NCBI GenBank assembly: GCA_958299035.1
Contig: CATQJL010000001.1
Coordinates: forward strand, 16,628,305 to 16,692,304
DNA length: 64,000 bases
Reading direction: 5' to 3'
From: Cylicocyclus nassatus
Lineage: Eukaryota; Nematoda; Chromadorea; Rhabditida; Strongylidae
Position numbers and translations under genes: made by a program. Below, piece after piece: positions 11,651-23,585 of this stretch; position 1 is the stretch's first letter, and every line of letters begins with the position of its first letter. The notes beneath the pieces were generated by a model. That model was not told where the DNA came from. It did no database searches and saw only the letters and a program-made list of their open reading frames with translations.

Positions 11651-13420
11651 TGATTAATCACCTCACGCTCCTTATCCGGTCCCCGCTTTATGCTGTGTGG
11701 TATAGGGTGACATTTGGAAGAGCAAAGTACTGAGAGTTGTTTGTGCATAATAACGTATCAATTATACTGACCTTAGGTTCAAGAAAAAAAAATAAAATTG
11801 CACATCTGCAGAATTTTGTGTATGAATAGTATGTTGAGCAGAAAAAATGATCACATCTGATTTTATGGAGTGGGTACTAATCTTGAGACTTCAAAGGTGA
11901 AGCAGTCTTATGATAGATGAATAAGCAGGTAGATCCCCATATTTAGCACTATCCAAGAAAATGCATAAACTTTGGATTAAAATAATGGAACGAAGCATTC
12001 ATGTTTCACTCGGTACATATGTTCAGCATCATCACAATTTTTCAATTTCTGCCAGATTTTGGAAGCAAGATACATCGCATCCCCTCAACGTATTTACTTT
12101 GTAAATTACAAAGATGACCAATACATAAAAATTATTATCTCCCTTTCGCTAGACGCGCGATTTTATTGCAAAAATCTTCTATCACATCATGAGGTTTTGA
12201 TCAGTTCACGCTCCTTATCGGGTTCCCTTTGTCGCCGTGTAGTATAGGGGTGACATTTGGAAGAGCAAAGTGCAGAGAGTTGTTTGAGCATAATACTGTG
12301 ACTTGCGTTCAAGAAAAAATTGAAATTGCACATCTGTAAAATTCAAATCTAATATTAAAGTAACCAAAGACAAATACCATAATTTTGCTCAAGCCCGCAA
12401 TATGAAGTTTCTCATGAGCCCTGCGAAAGATATGCATAACTTTTGTGCACCTTTGAAGCTATAATCCGCTATAACTCAAGTAAAACGTAGGGCTTTTAAT
12501 AAGATGTCAATCTCACAATTCAAAAAACGCACTGATTGCACAAGAGCTCCTTCGAAATTTCTCAAAAAGTCAAAAGAAGTAGGTTTCACCAGCTTTTCAA
12601 GTTGATACCAGTGCAAGTTTGCAAAGCCTTGAAATCTGTAATAATTATGAAAGAATTTTCAGATTCACAACCATTTAGGCACAAAGCCATATAGATGTTC
12701 ATACATGATGATTGCGAACTCAGTTTGAGCCGTAGAGATTACAAGTCAAAAAAATCTGAAAAATTGGGGATTTACAGGCATAAAGATAGTTTTACGCCGC
12801 AGAGTTTTGCGAATTTTCCTTAGAGGAGTTTACAGGCTATAATTGGCAACCATAACTTTTCCTACCCAGTATTCTTCTTAAAACTGTATTTTATAAGCCC
12901 TGTACAATACCGCTCACAGAAGGTGCCAATTTTCCGTGAATGTCGCAGAATTCCGGGAATTCCGCGAAGGTTCGCGAAATTCCCAGATTTTCGCGAACCT
13001 TCGCGGAATTTCCGGAATTCTGCGACATTCACGAAATTTTGCACCTTCTGTGAGCGGTATTGTATTTTAGGACGATTGAACTTTCAAATAACGAATTTTC
13101 ATTAAACTCCGCATGGTAGAACCTCCTTTTTGGGACAAACCCTGGATATGTGCAAAGAACACCAAGTTAAAGAATAATGGTCAGAGGTGTTAGTAGAAGA
13201 ACAGTTTCGTGAGACAAACTTTGCTCAAGGTTCCACACAGACACCTTGAGATCTCACACAGATTACTTTTGCGTAGGCATTTACTTGGATTAGTTTGAAA
13301 TCTCAGTAGTCCTGCTCTTACAAAGATATTTTTGGTTTAGTTCAGAAAGCAAGCACTAAGAAAGACCTCAGCACCCAGTGAATTCGAAATCACGAGAAAA
13401 TGAAAAAGCAAGTGTAAAAT
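11651..13420 (-). repeat. Repeat family R1, long copy, matching 32.2-35.4 kb
   Basis: The stretch aligns with 32220-32508 and 33725-35420 in the same order, for example the blocks CACGCTCCTTATC, TATAATCCGCTA and TAAGCCCTGTACA. It is interrupted by a palindromic MITE at 12905-13062 and ends near 13420, where the retroelement begins; the matching sequence resumes at 21420. This makes it the left part of a segmental duplication with the 33.7-38.5 kb region. Confidence 0.65.
12905..13062. mobile_element. Near-perfect palindromic MITE, 158 bp, at a TA site
   Basis: The ends read CAATACCGCTCACAGAAGG inward from both sides and almost the whole element pairs with itself around a short centre. TA flanks it on each side. 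The paralogous segment near 35056-35065 carries the uninterrupted site (CCTGTACATTAGG), so both the boundaries and the TA duplication can be read directly. This fits a very small Tc1/mariner-type MITE. Confidence 0.82.
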
Positions 13421-13849
13421 TCGTGTCTATCTGACTAGCACATGGTGCTTACAAAATGAGAGGTGTTTTTTACGATGAAAAGATTATCAAAAAAATTGCA
13501 AAAGGGTGGCGAATTTAAAATTTGTAGTATTCGTAAACAATGTCATTCGATATCTGTCCCGCCAGTGAGCGGTAAGTATCCCCTCTGCTCCGCTGTACCC
13601 TATCCCTATCGATATTGAGCAGCGGATATTCTGATTTCTAGCTTACTTCCACATCCCAGTTGTGGTAATAGGTGTGATTTACATCATTCCTTTACCGGTA
13701 TTCCTGCTCTTCACATTCAGTCCACCACGAGTTTTCTGCCTTCATTCTACCCATTCTAGTTCGATTTTCTTGAGCTGGCCTGTGAGTTAATGATCTGTGT
13801 CCCTTGCGGTTACTGGATTGTCGTCTTTCTGGCCCACTTTTACTGCTAT

Positions 13850-14575
13850 TCTGCCGATGAGCGAAACTCCAATCTATTCCTTAAACCCAATTGATCTCCT
13901 AAAAAAGAAAAAAAATTTCCTTTGACGTGTCCCCCTCGTCAGACCTAGACCAAGCCGCACGGGACCTAGTCAAAGATAAATCCCTGCCGCCTATGCCCGC
14001 ACCATAATTGCCTTTCTCATAAACTCGCGAAAATACTACGATGCAATTCTGCAGCACAATCATAAGTTGAACACCAAAATTTCGTCAATGTCGGAACAAA
14101 TGAACCCTTTGAAAAAAGAAAACGAAAAACTGCGTTCTTTGTCGGATCTCCTAATGCACGCGTCCCGCTCAACAACGAAGCTGCCTCTCACCCCAACTTC
14201 TCTAATGAAGAATTCGAAAGAAAGCGTTCTATTGTTATAATTGGTGTACCCGAAAACAGGAGCGGTTACTCCATTCTCATAGTGAATCATGATCATAAAT
14301 GTGTGCAACAAATTCTAGATTTCCTTGGTATTGAATGTCGCCCATTATGCTTGTATCGTATGGGGAGATCGCATCCCACTCATGACCGTCTCTTAAAGGT
14401 ATTTTGCCTTCCTCGTATATCTCTGGTGCTGTACTGCGCTGAGCCCCCTAAATGAAACGATTTCCATATAAGAAAGGCATTTTTATCAGGCCCTCCCTTA
14501 CTAAAAAACAGAGGGATAACGTCAGGAAAGCTAGAGAGGCTCGTCGTAATGATCATTGACGTAATGATCATCATC
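13850..14575 (+). pseudogene. Retrotransposon ORF1 (coiled-coil then nucleic-acid-binding region), frameshifted
   Basis: The coding remains are spread over several frames. First comes a charged helical part (EQMNPLKKENEKLRSL), then the conserved block RKRSIVIIGVPENRSG and, further on, CRPLCLYRMGR, then the basic tail TKKQRDNVRKAREARRNDH. This order is that of CR1/L2-type ORF1 proteins, which bind the element RNA. At least two frame changes and a stop break it. The tail is followed by a small tandem duplication of GTAATGATCAT and then by the 14590-17243 insertion. Confidence 0.7.
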
Positions 14576-14589
14576 ATAGTCATAATTCC

Positions 14590-17243
14590 TTTTATAGTTA
14601 GAACCGAATATTCGTATTCAAATGATTTATTCGAAATATTCGACTATATGAATATTCGATTAGTCGAATATTCGAGAAAGTCCAATTATTCGATTATTCG
14701 AATAGTCGAATAAATGAAAAAGGCCTGTATTCGAATAATTCGTTCATTCGATGATTTGGAAAAATAAGTTTGAATAATCGTTTATTCGAAGAATTTCAAA
14801 AGACATTCATTCGAATATTCGAATATTCGAGTCAACTTGAAAGACAGTCATTTGAATATTCGAATATTTAAGAACATTCATTCGAACAATTCCATGTCAA
14901 AAGAAAACTTCAGCTGTTCTACACTAAGTACAAGTATGTCCCCGATCGGTCAATCACACAAATAAACTATCATGTGACAGAATAGCAAGCTTCGCTTTTC
15001 GAGGATGGGTCGCGAGTCATGCCAGAGCATAGTGATGACAAGTCTTACGCATAATTCATTTGGAGTGCTGAACTATCTTCTGTAAATCGCGTCTGAGAAG
15101 TCGAGATGCAGTATCATGCGGAAATACCTCCAAGCTCTAAATTGGGTGAACAAAAGCCGTCATTGGAAGCCCTTTAGCGGACCACTGGTCCTCAAACAGC
15201 TTGCATAAGCGTGTGAAGGACTAGCAGTTCTTCAAGGTAGCAGGTATAGGCATCATTCATTCCTTCCTCTCAAGATCTTCACTTGCCTTGCCGGCCTAAT
15301 CACCGCTCGCATGTCAAAAAAGCTGAAAGATACGTTACAGCGCAAGGCCAGAGCAAGGCGGTCGTGAGGACCTGAGCTGCTTAACTTGTGGCTGTATATC
15401 AGTCACGATACTCAAATCGGCTGCCTTTATAGTCCGAAGGCGTAGAAAACTACTATTAGAATGTTGTAAAGTTCGTAGAGTAATAATACTTCGAGTAGGC
15501 GTGTAGGCTGAACAATAATTATTTTGAACCTGAGTAAAAGATACGGAAGATCCCTTACAACAAAAGTACAAACCTCAAGAATACAACTAAAACAACTTTG
15601 TGAGAATTCAATCCTACAGCAGAAACTGTGAAACTAGTGATTGATAATTCCCGACAAGTATTAAATATCAGCTAATGTACAGATATCCATAAAATCTCTT
15701 TCCGGATTTAGATGAGCACAGAATTATTAGGTTGTCCCGAAAGTTTTGTTTGTTTTTTCATCGCTCTTTAGAACTCACAGAACACCAGTCCATGGACAAT
15801 CTAGGTACAATATGATACATATTTTTATCTTCTTGCTTACAGCTGTATTTGCTCTCTGATCTACTCTGTCATTGCAATGTTATCGCCACGGCTTTCTAAG
15901 CAGCTCAGAAGTGAAGCCAAATGTTTACTGAATTCTAAAAAATTTTATCTTGATGTTTTCAAAGAGCGCTGACAATTATTATGCACAGCAAGCCTTTAGC
16001 TACATAGATTACATGAGCCATGTTTACCAAGCTCGTTATAATTGTTTGTTTGATAAAAACTGCGGGTTTTTGATTACGTTTACCACGTAAAAGTTCCGAA
16101 AATTCCAAAAAGCTGCTTTATCAAAGCAAATCAAACTTGGTTATGTAGCATAATGTTTGTTAGGAATCATATTTCAACTCGCAAAAGCTTCAAAAGCTTT
16201 CGTGTATTTGCTGCAGTTGCGTGTTTCATGACTTTGAAAAAAATCGAGATTTTCGAAGAAATAATGTTCTTGAAGCTAAGAAGCAAATTAAGAGAATTCA
16301 AATATATTACCTTGTAGTCTGAGAATTGTTCTATTTGATCCATACTTAAATTAGTCCTTTCCGAAACTATGTAATAAGATTTTTGAAAAAAGTAGCCTGA
16401 CTTTGAGCAGATAAAATTGACGGATAGAGAATTTTGGCATTTATCAAAGAAAGCATACAGGATTGTGGTTTAAAAAATGTATTTTTGAAAAGAGAAGGAA
16501 AAGCTGCATCGAATGCATGTTGAAACTCATTCAGGTCTTTATTGTGCGTGGTTTTATAGTGGTATGAAAAACGGACAAAACTTTCGGGACAATAGCAGAG
16601 GTCTACTGGTTTTATTACTGTAAGCCTTCGTGATCCCCCAGTGCTAGTCTAATTGTTAGGACTCACGCAATGCTGACCATTACGAATAAATTACAGACAA
16701 CTACCTAAACTAGAAGGTTTCCCATGTTAAATCTTTGGCTTTGGGGAAAAGTTCTGTGTAGCTTCGGGAGAAATTTCTGTGAGGAAGAATAAATGCGAAC
16801 TTGAAACGATTACTAAGTAAGGCTTAGAAGCCATCTTAAAAGACCATGAACAACCTGAACTACACATTTGACTGAAATTGTTCTGTTCCCTAAAGGGGAC
16901 CCTCTATCAGCTACAAATATCAAATATAGCTATTAATTTTTTTGCAGAAAACCACAACAAAAAACCAGCATTGTTTGAGGCACTAGATTATTCGAATTAT
17001 TCGAATAGTCGAATATTCGGATAGGTATGATTATTCGATTATTCGAATAGTCGAATGTTGGACAACCCCATTTATTCGAATATTCGTTCATTCGAATTTT
17101 GAAATGACTTTCGACTATTCGAGTATTCAAATTCGAATAATCTGAAAATCACAGATCGAATAATATTCGTTCGTTCGAATTTTTTTCGAAAGCCGACTAT
17201 TCGAAGTTCATTCGCTCGACGAAATTTTTCAGTCGTTTCAACT
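14590..17243. mobile_element. 2.65-kb insertion with TTCGAATA-rich ends and 8-bp flanking repeat
   Basis: ATAATTCC occurs at 14582-14589 and again at 17244-17251, directly flanking the insert, and the retroelement ORF1/ORF2 sequence is continuous once it is removed. Both ends (about 14605-14895 and 16985-17215) consist of degenerate ATTCGAATA-type repeats. An 8-bp duplication is what hAT transposases make, but the extreme ends are not the CAGGG type seen elsewhere and no transposase could be read. The element at 15727-16592 is nested inside. Confidence 0.55.
15727..16592. mobile_element. Mariner-type element, second copy of the 6381-7259 family, right end damaged
   Basis: The left end is TA then TTAGGTTGTCCCGAAAG; the right end stops as CTTTCGGGACAA without the final CCTAA. 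Its left half matches the reverse complement of the right half of 6381-7259, so the two copies lie in opposite orientation. No transposase. Confidence 0.75.
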
Positions 17244-17420
17244 ATAATTCCGTTGATTGTCGAGTCCCGTTGTTGATAATCGTGTCGATGCCAATACTGA
17301 TCGATAGATAAGCTCTGTTCAAACGGCTGCTGTAGTTATTGATCATACCAATAGTAGTGATTCACATGCAATTCATCCAATGTCTCTATCTATAAGCGCT
17401 CCTTCTGATATTTTGAATGT

Positions 17421-18230
17421 GTGAATACTCATCGGACTGTGGGCCACTTCTTGAGATGTATGCTAACGAATGTGAGGTCCCTTTGCAAGAACATAAATAA
17501 TTTAGCATTTGAAATTGAGAGGGGTGATTTGGCATTCATAAGAATAACCGAAACCTGGCTAGATGAGAATATGAGCGATAATTCACTTCTCGGCGGTCTC
17601 GAAAATTCTGTTATCCACTAGGTCGACCGAGCAAGTAAAGAGGAGGAGGGGTAGCACTCATAGCTAAGAGCAACCTCAATCCTCATCTTGTTTTCAAAGA
17701 GTCGGAGCCTGAGAGCTATGAAACCTTATGCACTGACATTACGTCCTACACTTCAGTCCGACTTATACTTTTGTACAGAGCCCCTCATGTGCCGCTATCA
17801 AAACCGAACAAATGGTTAAAGCGATCACCGATTTCTTGGGTTGCACAAATTCCTTGTTACATCTGGGGAGCTTCAATTTCCCTTGTATTGATTGGGTAGG
17901 CCGCTACGCAAGAGCCAATGGTGCAATTCATGGAGTTTCTTGGAAATGTGCCAAATATATGGCTTGTCTCAAAAAGTGCGTTTCAGTACTCGAAGGAATA
18001 ATACTCTCGACTTAATCTTGACCAATGACAGTGATTAGTCGAGGAGGTGCAAATAAGGGCTCCCATAGGTTCAAGTGACCACGCAAAAATTAGGTTCTCG
18101 CACAATTGATTCACTGTCCGCACTGAATATATCAGACGTAGAGACTACAAGAATGCCACTTAGAAAAGATCCTTTATTTGGCCAATATTGATTGGTACGG
18201 TTCCTTCATTTCAGCCAATGACATAAACGA
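17421..18230 (+). pseudogene. Retrotransposon endonuclease (APE-type) region, broken
   Basis: The reading starts with LTNVRSLCKNINNL and RITETWLDENM, the N-terminal blocks of APE endonucleases. It then shifts frame to RGGGVALIAKSNL, shifts again to SFNFPCIDW, where the family has a GD(F/L)N motif so the aspartate is replaced by serine, and again to NNTLDLILTNDS. The serine change and the frameshifts mean it cannot cut DNA. The mariner-type element at 18237 interrupts it directly downstream. Confidence 0.75.
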
Positions 18231-18236
18231 AATGTA

Positions 18237-19169
18237 CAGGGTGTCCCGAAAGTTTTGTAGCCTAGTATTTTTTCTGATAAAAACAGAACGAAACAACATA
18301 GAGATATAAAATTTGGTGTTCACATTATTTGAACTATAGCAAATACGTCAGAGCATTCAAATGTCGTGATAGCATCTTTCCTTGATAACGGAAACCTTCA
18401 AACTGTTGGCGATTGCCACTGCCAAGGCATGCGGGCAGTCATCATCAATTTTGTCCCATTTTTTCATGAAAATATATTCTATCGTTTAGAAAGGGTTCTG
18501 TATGACAAAGCAAGCTTTCAGCTACAACATAAAGGAATAGAAGAATTTATAAATTTTATGGTTGAAATTACAGGAATTTGAATGCAGGCATGTGTAGATT
18601 TCATGGTGGAGTTTCGGACACATTTGCGGGAAATGAAAACAGAAACTCGGCTACAATGTGTTCTAAAACCAAGTTCTTCATCCCTGCTGTATTAGATTCC
18701 CATCTAGGAAACATGCGAAAAAGATATTACTCCAAATTCAGTGACTGCTGCAATTCTAAAAATTTGGAACCAATTTCAAAGACATAGTTGCAGTGGCATG
18801 CATTCAAAATTTCCAGATTTTTTTCTCGCCTGTCTCGATTAAATAGATTTTCACATGCAGCCATTACAGTGATAGTAGTGCAAAGCCTCCTCTATATTGT
18901 GGATATGAATTTGCACCGCGGTGTGCCAAATTCTTGCAGAAGCGGAATAAATTTCAAACCTCTGGGAAATAGCTTTTTGCGTTTTAAGGTAGAAATAATT
19001 TGATAATATATTTTTTTCAGTCAAACATAAAGATCATTTTTGACTCCCTAGAATGTGTTTTATCAAGAATGATTGGAGGATTCTGTGGGATAAATTTGAG
19101 ATTGAAACACCAGCGATTGTTGAGTTAAAGCAGTGCAAACTTAGGCTATAAGACTTTTGGGACACCCTG
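18237..19169. mobile_element. Mariner-type element, 933 bp, inserted in the retrotransposon
   Basis: Ends are CAGGGTGTCCCGAAAG and, in reverse complement, CAGGGTGTCCCAAAAG, with TA on both sides (18235-18236 and 19170-19171). The retroelement reading resumes after it. Three short plus-strand frames inside do not show a recognisable DDE transposase, so it is treated as non-autonomous or decayed. Confidence 0.8.
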
Positions 19170-19271
19170 TATGTATGAGTTGTTTCTGTTTGTGATATGC
19201 CATGCTATTGATTTATTTGTTCCTGTTCGGTACCGCTACAAACAGCTAACTTACCTGCTTACTTAAGAACT

Positions 19272-20536
19272 TTGCATTGCAGGAGGGAGCGCGCATGGCA
19301 CCAAGCAGTTCATAGTGGTAACTTTGAAAGCTGGAATGAATTTGATAGATTGAATTTAGTGTTTTCCAAGCGGCTCAGAAAGAATAATGCTTCTGTTAGA
19401 ATGAAGACTGTCAACTCCGGCAAAAAGTCGTTGTTTTTCAAATTGATTAGTTCAAGACTCAAAGACAAAAAGAAAATTGGTATTATTCTGTCGGACAGTG
19501 GGTCAGTAATATCAAACGATCTTGAAAGGGCGGAACTTTTTGCAGATGTGTTTGAGAAATCTTTCCAAAAAGGTCACTTTATTAATGAGGTCGAGGTTGT
19601 GCCTTGTTTCCCCATAATGGAAGATGTACTTACCCTGGTTTTATAGCGATAACGTTTGTAGGTTGCTGATCATTTGGCCCAACTCTAGGTCCCTTACACC
19701 AGATGGGTTATCGTTGCATTTTATAAAATTAATAGCCCATGTTATAGCTGCGCCACTCCAATTTCTTTTCAACCCTAGTTTCATGAAGGCGCAAGTACCA
19801 GATAGGTGGCGCATTTTCTATGTCACACCAATTCCAAAAAAACCGTTCACTTCTCCAATAAATTTTCGACCTACCAGTATCACATCTATTTCCACCAATT
19901 CCCAAAAAAAGCCGTTCAGTTCTCCAATAAATTTTCGACCTACTAATATCACATCTATTTTCGCTCGGCTCTTTGGAAAGATTTTGAAGAAATACATCGT
20001 CATGCATTTGGATAAATATAGAGTCATTTCCCCATTACAACATGGTTTTCAAAGTGAAAAATTTACTTCAACGGCCATGTTGCAATGTCTTAATGACTGG
20101 ACAAAAAATTTCGACAATGGACATAATACAGATGTTATTTACCTAGACTTTTCGAAGACTTTTGACAAATTACCCCATGCCAAGTTGCTAGATAAGCTAA
20201 TAATGGTAGGCATTCATCCTCGCGTCACTGCCTGGATCAAAGGATTTCTTGAAGATAGATCTTTTGTGGTACGCATTAACTTCGTTTTTTCCAAGCCTAG
20301 GAAGATGTATAATGGCGTTCCGCAAGGTGGTGTACTATCCCCCATTCTATTCAATATCTATACTTATGAGCTCCCTACTATTCCTATTCGTATGGGTGTC
20401 TCCTGTTGCGCCTTCGCCGGACTTCAAACTATATACTATCGTAACAGATGACTCTGGGTATAACTTATTACAAAACGCATTTAGCGAAGTTCATGAATGG
20501 TCGCTAAAGTGGTCGTTGCCTATCTTTAGGGAATAA
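19272..20536 (+). pseudogene. Retrotransposon reverse transcriptase, frameshifted in the catalytic box
   Basis: Blocks in order: linker AELFADVFEKSF (about 19540), LTPDGLSLHFIKL (about 19695), DVIYLDFSKTFDKLPH (about 20135, the family's AFD region with a threonine change), VPQGGVLSPILFN (about 20320). At 20410-20425, where the family has (F/Y)ADD, two bases are missing: the frame reads AFAGLQ and the downstream FKLYTI continues in another frame. A 69-base tandem duplication at about 19835-19970 repeats the PINFRPT segment, so the fingers region is doubled. The enzyme is therefore inactive twice over. Confidence 0.85.
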
Positions 20537-21613
20537 ACTGAAGTACTCCATATTGCCCCAAGAAACTGCAACTCAAGTTTTCGGTATTATTTGGGTGATG
20601 CTCACCTGCAAGACGTAACAATGAAAATATTTATATGCTCTCAAAAATACCACCGTGCCTTGGATTCCTAGTAAAAAGTAGCCTTACAATTGGTGATCAT
20701 TGTAAGGCAATAGCAGATAGAGCTACTAGAGTAGTATATAACTTATTCAGGGCATTCTCAACCAAGGACACGGTGGTATTTTAGGAGTATATAAATCTTT
20801 CATAAGGCCTATGCTGGAATATGGCACCGTAATATATAATCCATATGCACGTAAAACTGGTGATTACATCGAGAAGGTTCAGAATAGTTTTACATTTTCA
20901 TACGCAAAATTGGCTATATGTATGACTTAATACCAAGTGGTAAGATACGCAATATGAAACTTAATCTCTCCACTCTTGCCTATAGAAGACGTAAATTTGA
21001 CGTTATAATGGCGCATAAGATTGCATATGGCAAGTGTGGTTTAGAATTCAGGTATTCTTCCCCACTGCAATTTCCACTACTAGGAGGGAGGCTATCGTAA
21101 ATTGATTATTCCCGGGTCCAGATTAACGGTTCGCAGAAACTTTTTCACTTGCCATGTTGTTTTTGATATGGACAGGCTCATCAGGAAAGGATTGTTTCCT
21201 GCAAAGCTATCTCAGTCCAAGACTATATTGAAGAGTTATGTGCAGTCCAACACTAGCATTATGACTAACTCGGGTCCTACTGCTATCACTTGACCATATG
21301 TTTGTTTTTGCTCGTTTTGTTCTTTTGTTGTATTTATTTTCTGTTCTGAAATTTTGTTTTATCGCTGTTTTATCATAGGGTGATCCTATGTGGTAAATAA
21401 AATGAAATGAAATGAAATGTCGGTTCAAGGCATCCCACAGTTATTTAAACCGACTTTTTTTTTGTCAAATAAACCCGTCGCGCATTATAATAGTCTAACG
21501 TGATTTTGAACATATAGGCGGTACCAACCAGCATCGATTATGCGACATCGCTCCTACGGCCGCTCTCGTGACGGTGCGGTGTGACGCGTGCGAACTCTGC
21601 TACGCGTTAAGGC

Positions 21614-21865
21614 CAGGGCTTGGCACGAAGTGGTTAGTTACAAATGCAAAAAACGAAGTCCCCCTTGACCTTTGCGAATTTTTACGAAGTCTCCTTTGAC
21701 CCTAGACCATAATCTAGGGTCAAAAAAAAAACCAAAAAAAGAAAGGTCGAGCAAGAAAAACGTCGTAAATTTTGTGTCTTTTCGGCAACAAAAACGAAAC
21801 CCCCTTTGATTTCTGTCCCAAAAACGATATCCAGCTTGCTTATAAGCCACCTGTGCCGAGCCCTG
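21614..21865. mobile_element. hAT-type MITE (left-arm copy), 252 bp
   Basis: Ends CAGGGCTTGGCACGA and, in reverse complement, CAGGGCTCGGCACAG; flanked by exact 8-bp repeats GTTAAGGC (21606-21613 and 21866-21873). Same family as 3014-3288. Confidence 0.85.
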
Positions 21866-21911
21866 GTTAAGGCACGTCATATGCGATTATGCGTCCTCGC
21901 AAGGCATAATA

Positions 21912-22725
21912 TTAGGTTGGAAACTAAGTTTTGCAGCTGGTCTCATAACTTCCCTCTCACTCAACATGGCGCACTCAAATTTTGCCACTGCGTTGGTTAT
22001 TACGTAAGCTACAAGCGCAGCTGATGTCCTACCAAATTCTGACGTCGCAGTGAGGGTTACGGTAGGTGCATGGTACCAAGGGGGAAAATTCAAAGTTTGA
22101 CGGATTTGGCTGAAACTTGGCATAGGAGTGTTATCCGACATGCTGATCACGAAAACGATAGTGAGATTGCGTGATAAGGGCTTTTTTTGTAGGATTACTG
22201 TGGGTGTACGATATGGGGTCTCACCCTAAACAAGGGAAAAGGCGTTGATTCAACAAATGAATGTGATATTCGCGTTTGGCAGGTCAAATAACCTTACTAT
22301 GTAAAGTCTCGGCGGAATTTGAGCTTCGGACTCTTTAGTCACTGACGGTCGTCCCCAGCAGCTCTTGCATACATCGACTCGTTCGACTTTATGAGGACGC
22401 CAAATCTCGACATGTCCCTAAATTTTGTTTCTTTCTTAATAGACCAAAGGAGTCAACCTCCAGCAATAATTTGCAGACGAATCCGGATTACTGCGCATGG
22501 TCTAGGCTGCAAAAGGCTTCATTTTAGCTTGAAACCCCAAAAATTCTCAAATTTCACTAGTTCTCGGAAAACGCCTGAAACTTTTCTATTTCGTGTTCAA
22601 AATTTAGACAATTTGTGCTCACTTGTAGCTCACATTGCATTCTACAGAATGCCAAAGTTTGAGTGCGCCATGTTGAATGAGAGTGAAGTTATGAAACCAG
22701 TTGCAAAACTTAGTTTCCAGCCTAA
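21912..22725. mobile_element. Mariner-type element (left-arm copy), 814 bp
   Basis: Ends TTAGGTTGGAAACTAAG and, in reverse complement, TTAGGCTGGAAACTAAG, with TA on each side. The inverted ends are at least 80 bases long and share CAACATGGCGCACTCAAA. Compared with the paralogous segment at 35428-35520, this element is part of about 1.25 kb that is extra here. No transposase. Confidence 0.8.
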
Positions 22726-23180
22726 TAGTGCGAGACTGCTGGTTGATACAGCCTGTAGTTTATGGCTTTGTAACTCAAGACTCGCAATAGAAGAAAAGGA
22801 CAGACTAAATCTGTCGAGCGATGCAAGTCTTTGCAATTTCTGCACTTTACATTTGAAAATTTCGCTTAGAAAAGCACTAAAGATGGATCCAATTTTCCAT
22901 TTTCGACTTAAAAGCAAAACAAGAACCGATTTTTTTCGCTTCTAAAGGCAAATTATTAGTGAAATAAATTAGCAACCTGCTAACTTCAGCATATTAAAGA
23001 AATATGACTGAGCACTTTTATTAGATAGTAATTTCGCAGAACAATTAGATTGCTTAAGAAGAAACGACGAGAGACTTTTATTAAAGTCGAGTGGTCTACT
23101 GTGTGTTATGTAAATTAGGAAGAAAGAGAGTAGAAACTAAGAATTAAGGATAGAAAGGATAGGATAGGATTGTGCCTGCC

Positions 23181-23467
23181 ATGTTTGCCAATGATTCTAC
23201 CCCTATGCCTTTGCATGAAACTACTGAGCAAATACTCAGAGTAAGTTTCATAGATGCTTTCTAAATATTCTTTTATTATCGAATAATTCAATATCATTTT
23301 CTGACAATCCTAGCATTGTTTCAGTGCATGGAGAACAACTATGGAAAGGCGGTGGTGAGCTTGATCAGAAGGGATATCTTAGAGTATCCAAAGTCTTCGG
23401 CGTGGTTGGACAATCACCCGACTGAGATTGAAGAGGATATGCGCTCAGCCCTACACGTTATCAAGGC
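23181..23467 (+). pseudogene. Truncated copy of the small spliced gene family (exon 1 and part of exon 2)
   Basis: Exon 1 (23181-23240) starts at ATG and ends before GTAAGT; the intron is 23241-23324, ending TTGTTTCAG; exon 2 starts at 23325 with CMENNYGKAVVSLIRRD and runs in frame until the inverted-duplication junction at 23467 cuts it. Compared with the complete minus-strand copy it has only a few substitutions (for example His for Tyr, Ser for Pro in exon 2). After the junction the reading runs into a mariner end fragment. It has its own copy of the upstream region, so it could still be transcribed as a 5' fragment, but the C-terminal half is missing. Confidence 0.7.
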
Positions 23468-23577
23468 TGAGCTTTCGAGCTTTAAAAAAAATCAAAAAAA
23501 ATCTGAGCTTTCGTCGATCAGCGTTCTCCGAGTTTTGTGCTCAATCAAAGAAACCAACAAAAATTTCGGGAACCTAT
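23468..23577 (-). mobile_element. Mariner-type left-end fragment at the inner jun­ction
   Basis: On the minus strand the sequence begins TAGGTTCCCGAAATTTTTG and matches the element end that follows the sister gene at 38473 (both continue with GAACGCTGATC). It stops at the junction with the left arm at 23467. Confidence 0.65.
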
Positions 23578-23585
23578 TTGAGATT

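Larger units (their letters stand above)
13421..21419 (+). mobile_element. CR1/L2-like non-LTR retrotransposon, dead, split by two insertions
   Basis: The parts in order are 5' leader, ORF1 (about 13850-14575), insertion 14590-17243, ORF1 tail and endonuclease start (17252-18230), insertion 18237-19169, then linker, RT and C-terminal region (19200-21290) and a 3' end made of GAAAT repeats (21400-21419). The insertion point is inferred from the segmental copy: repeat R1 stops near 13420 and resumes at 21420, while at 35410-35430 the same sequence runs without a break. Many frameshifts and stops interrupt both frames. Family placement rests on the ORF1 arrangement, the endonuclease blocks and the RT blocks; the exact clade is not certain. 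Confidence 0.8.
21491..23467 (+). repeat. Left arm of a 5.3-kb inverted duplication
   Basis: The arm is the near-identical reverse complement of 24358-26780, apart from a 437-bp insertion in the right arm. The outer limit is sharp at TAGTCTAACGTG (21491); the inner limit is sharp at ATCAAGGC (23467). It contains a hAT MITE (21614-21865), a mariner-type element (21912-22725) and the 5' part of a small gene (23181-23467). The arms differ by only scattered changes, so the duplication is fairly recent. Confidence 0.9.

Noticed and set aside
22391..22945. 184-codon plus-strand frame and its near-identical minus-strand partner at 25278-25877
   Set aside because: Both lie mainly across the mariner-type element ends and are identical only because the arms are duplicated; no splice or domain support.
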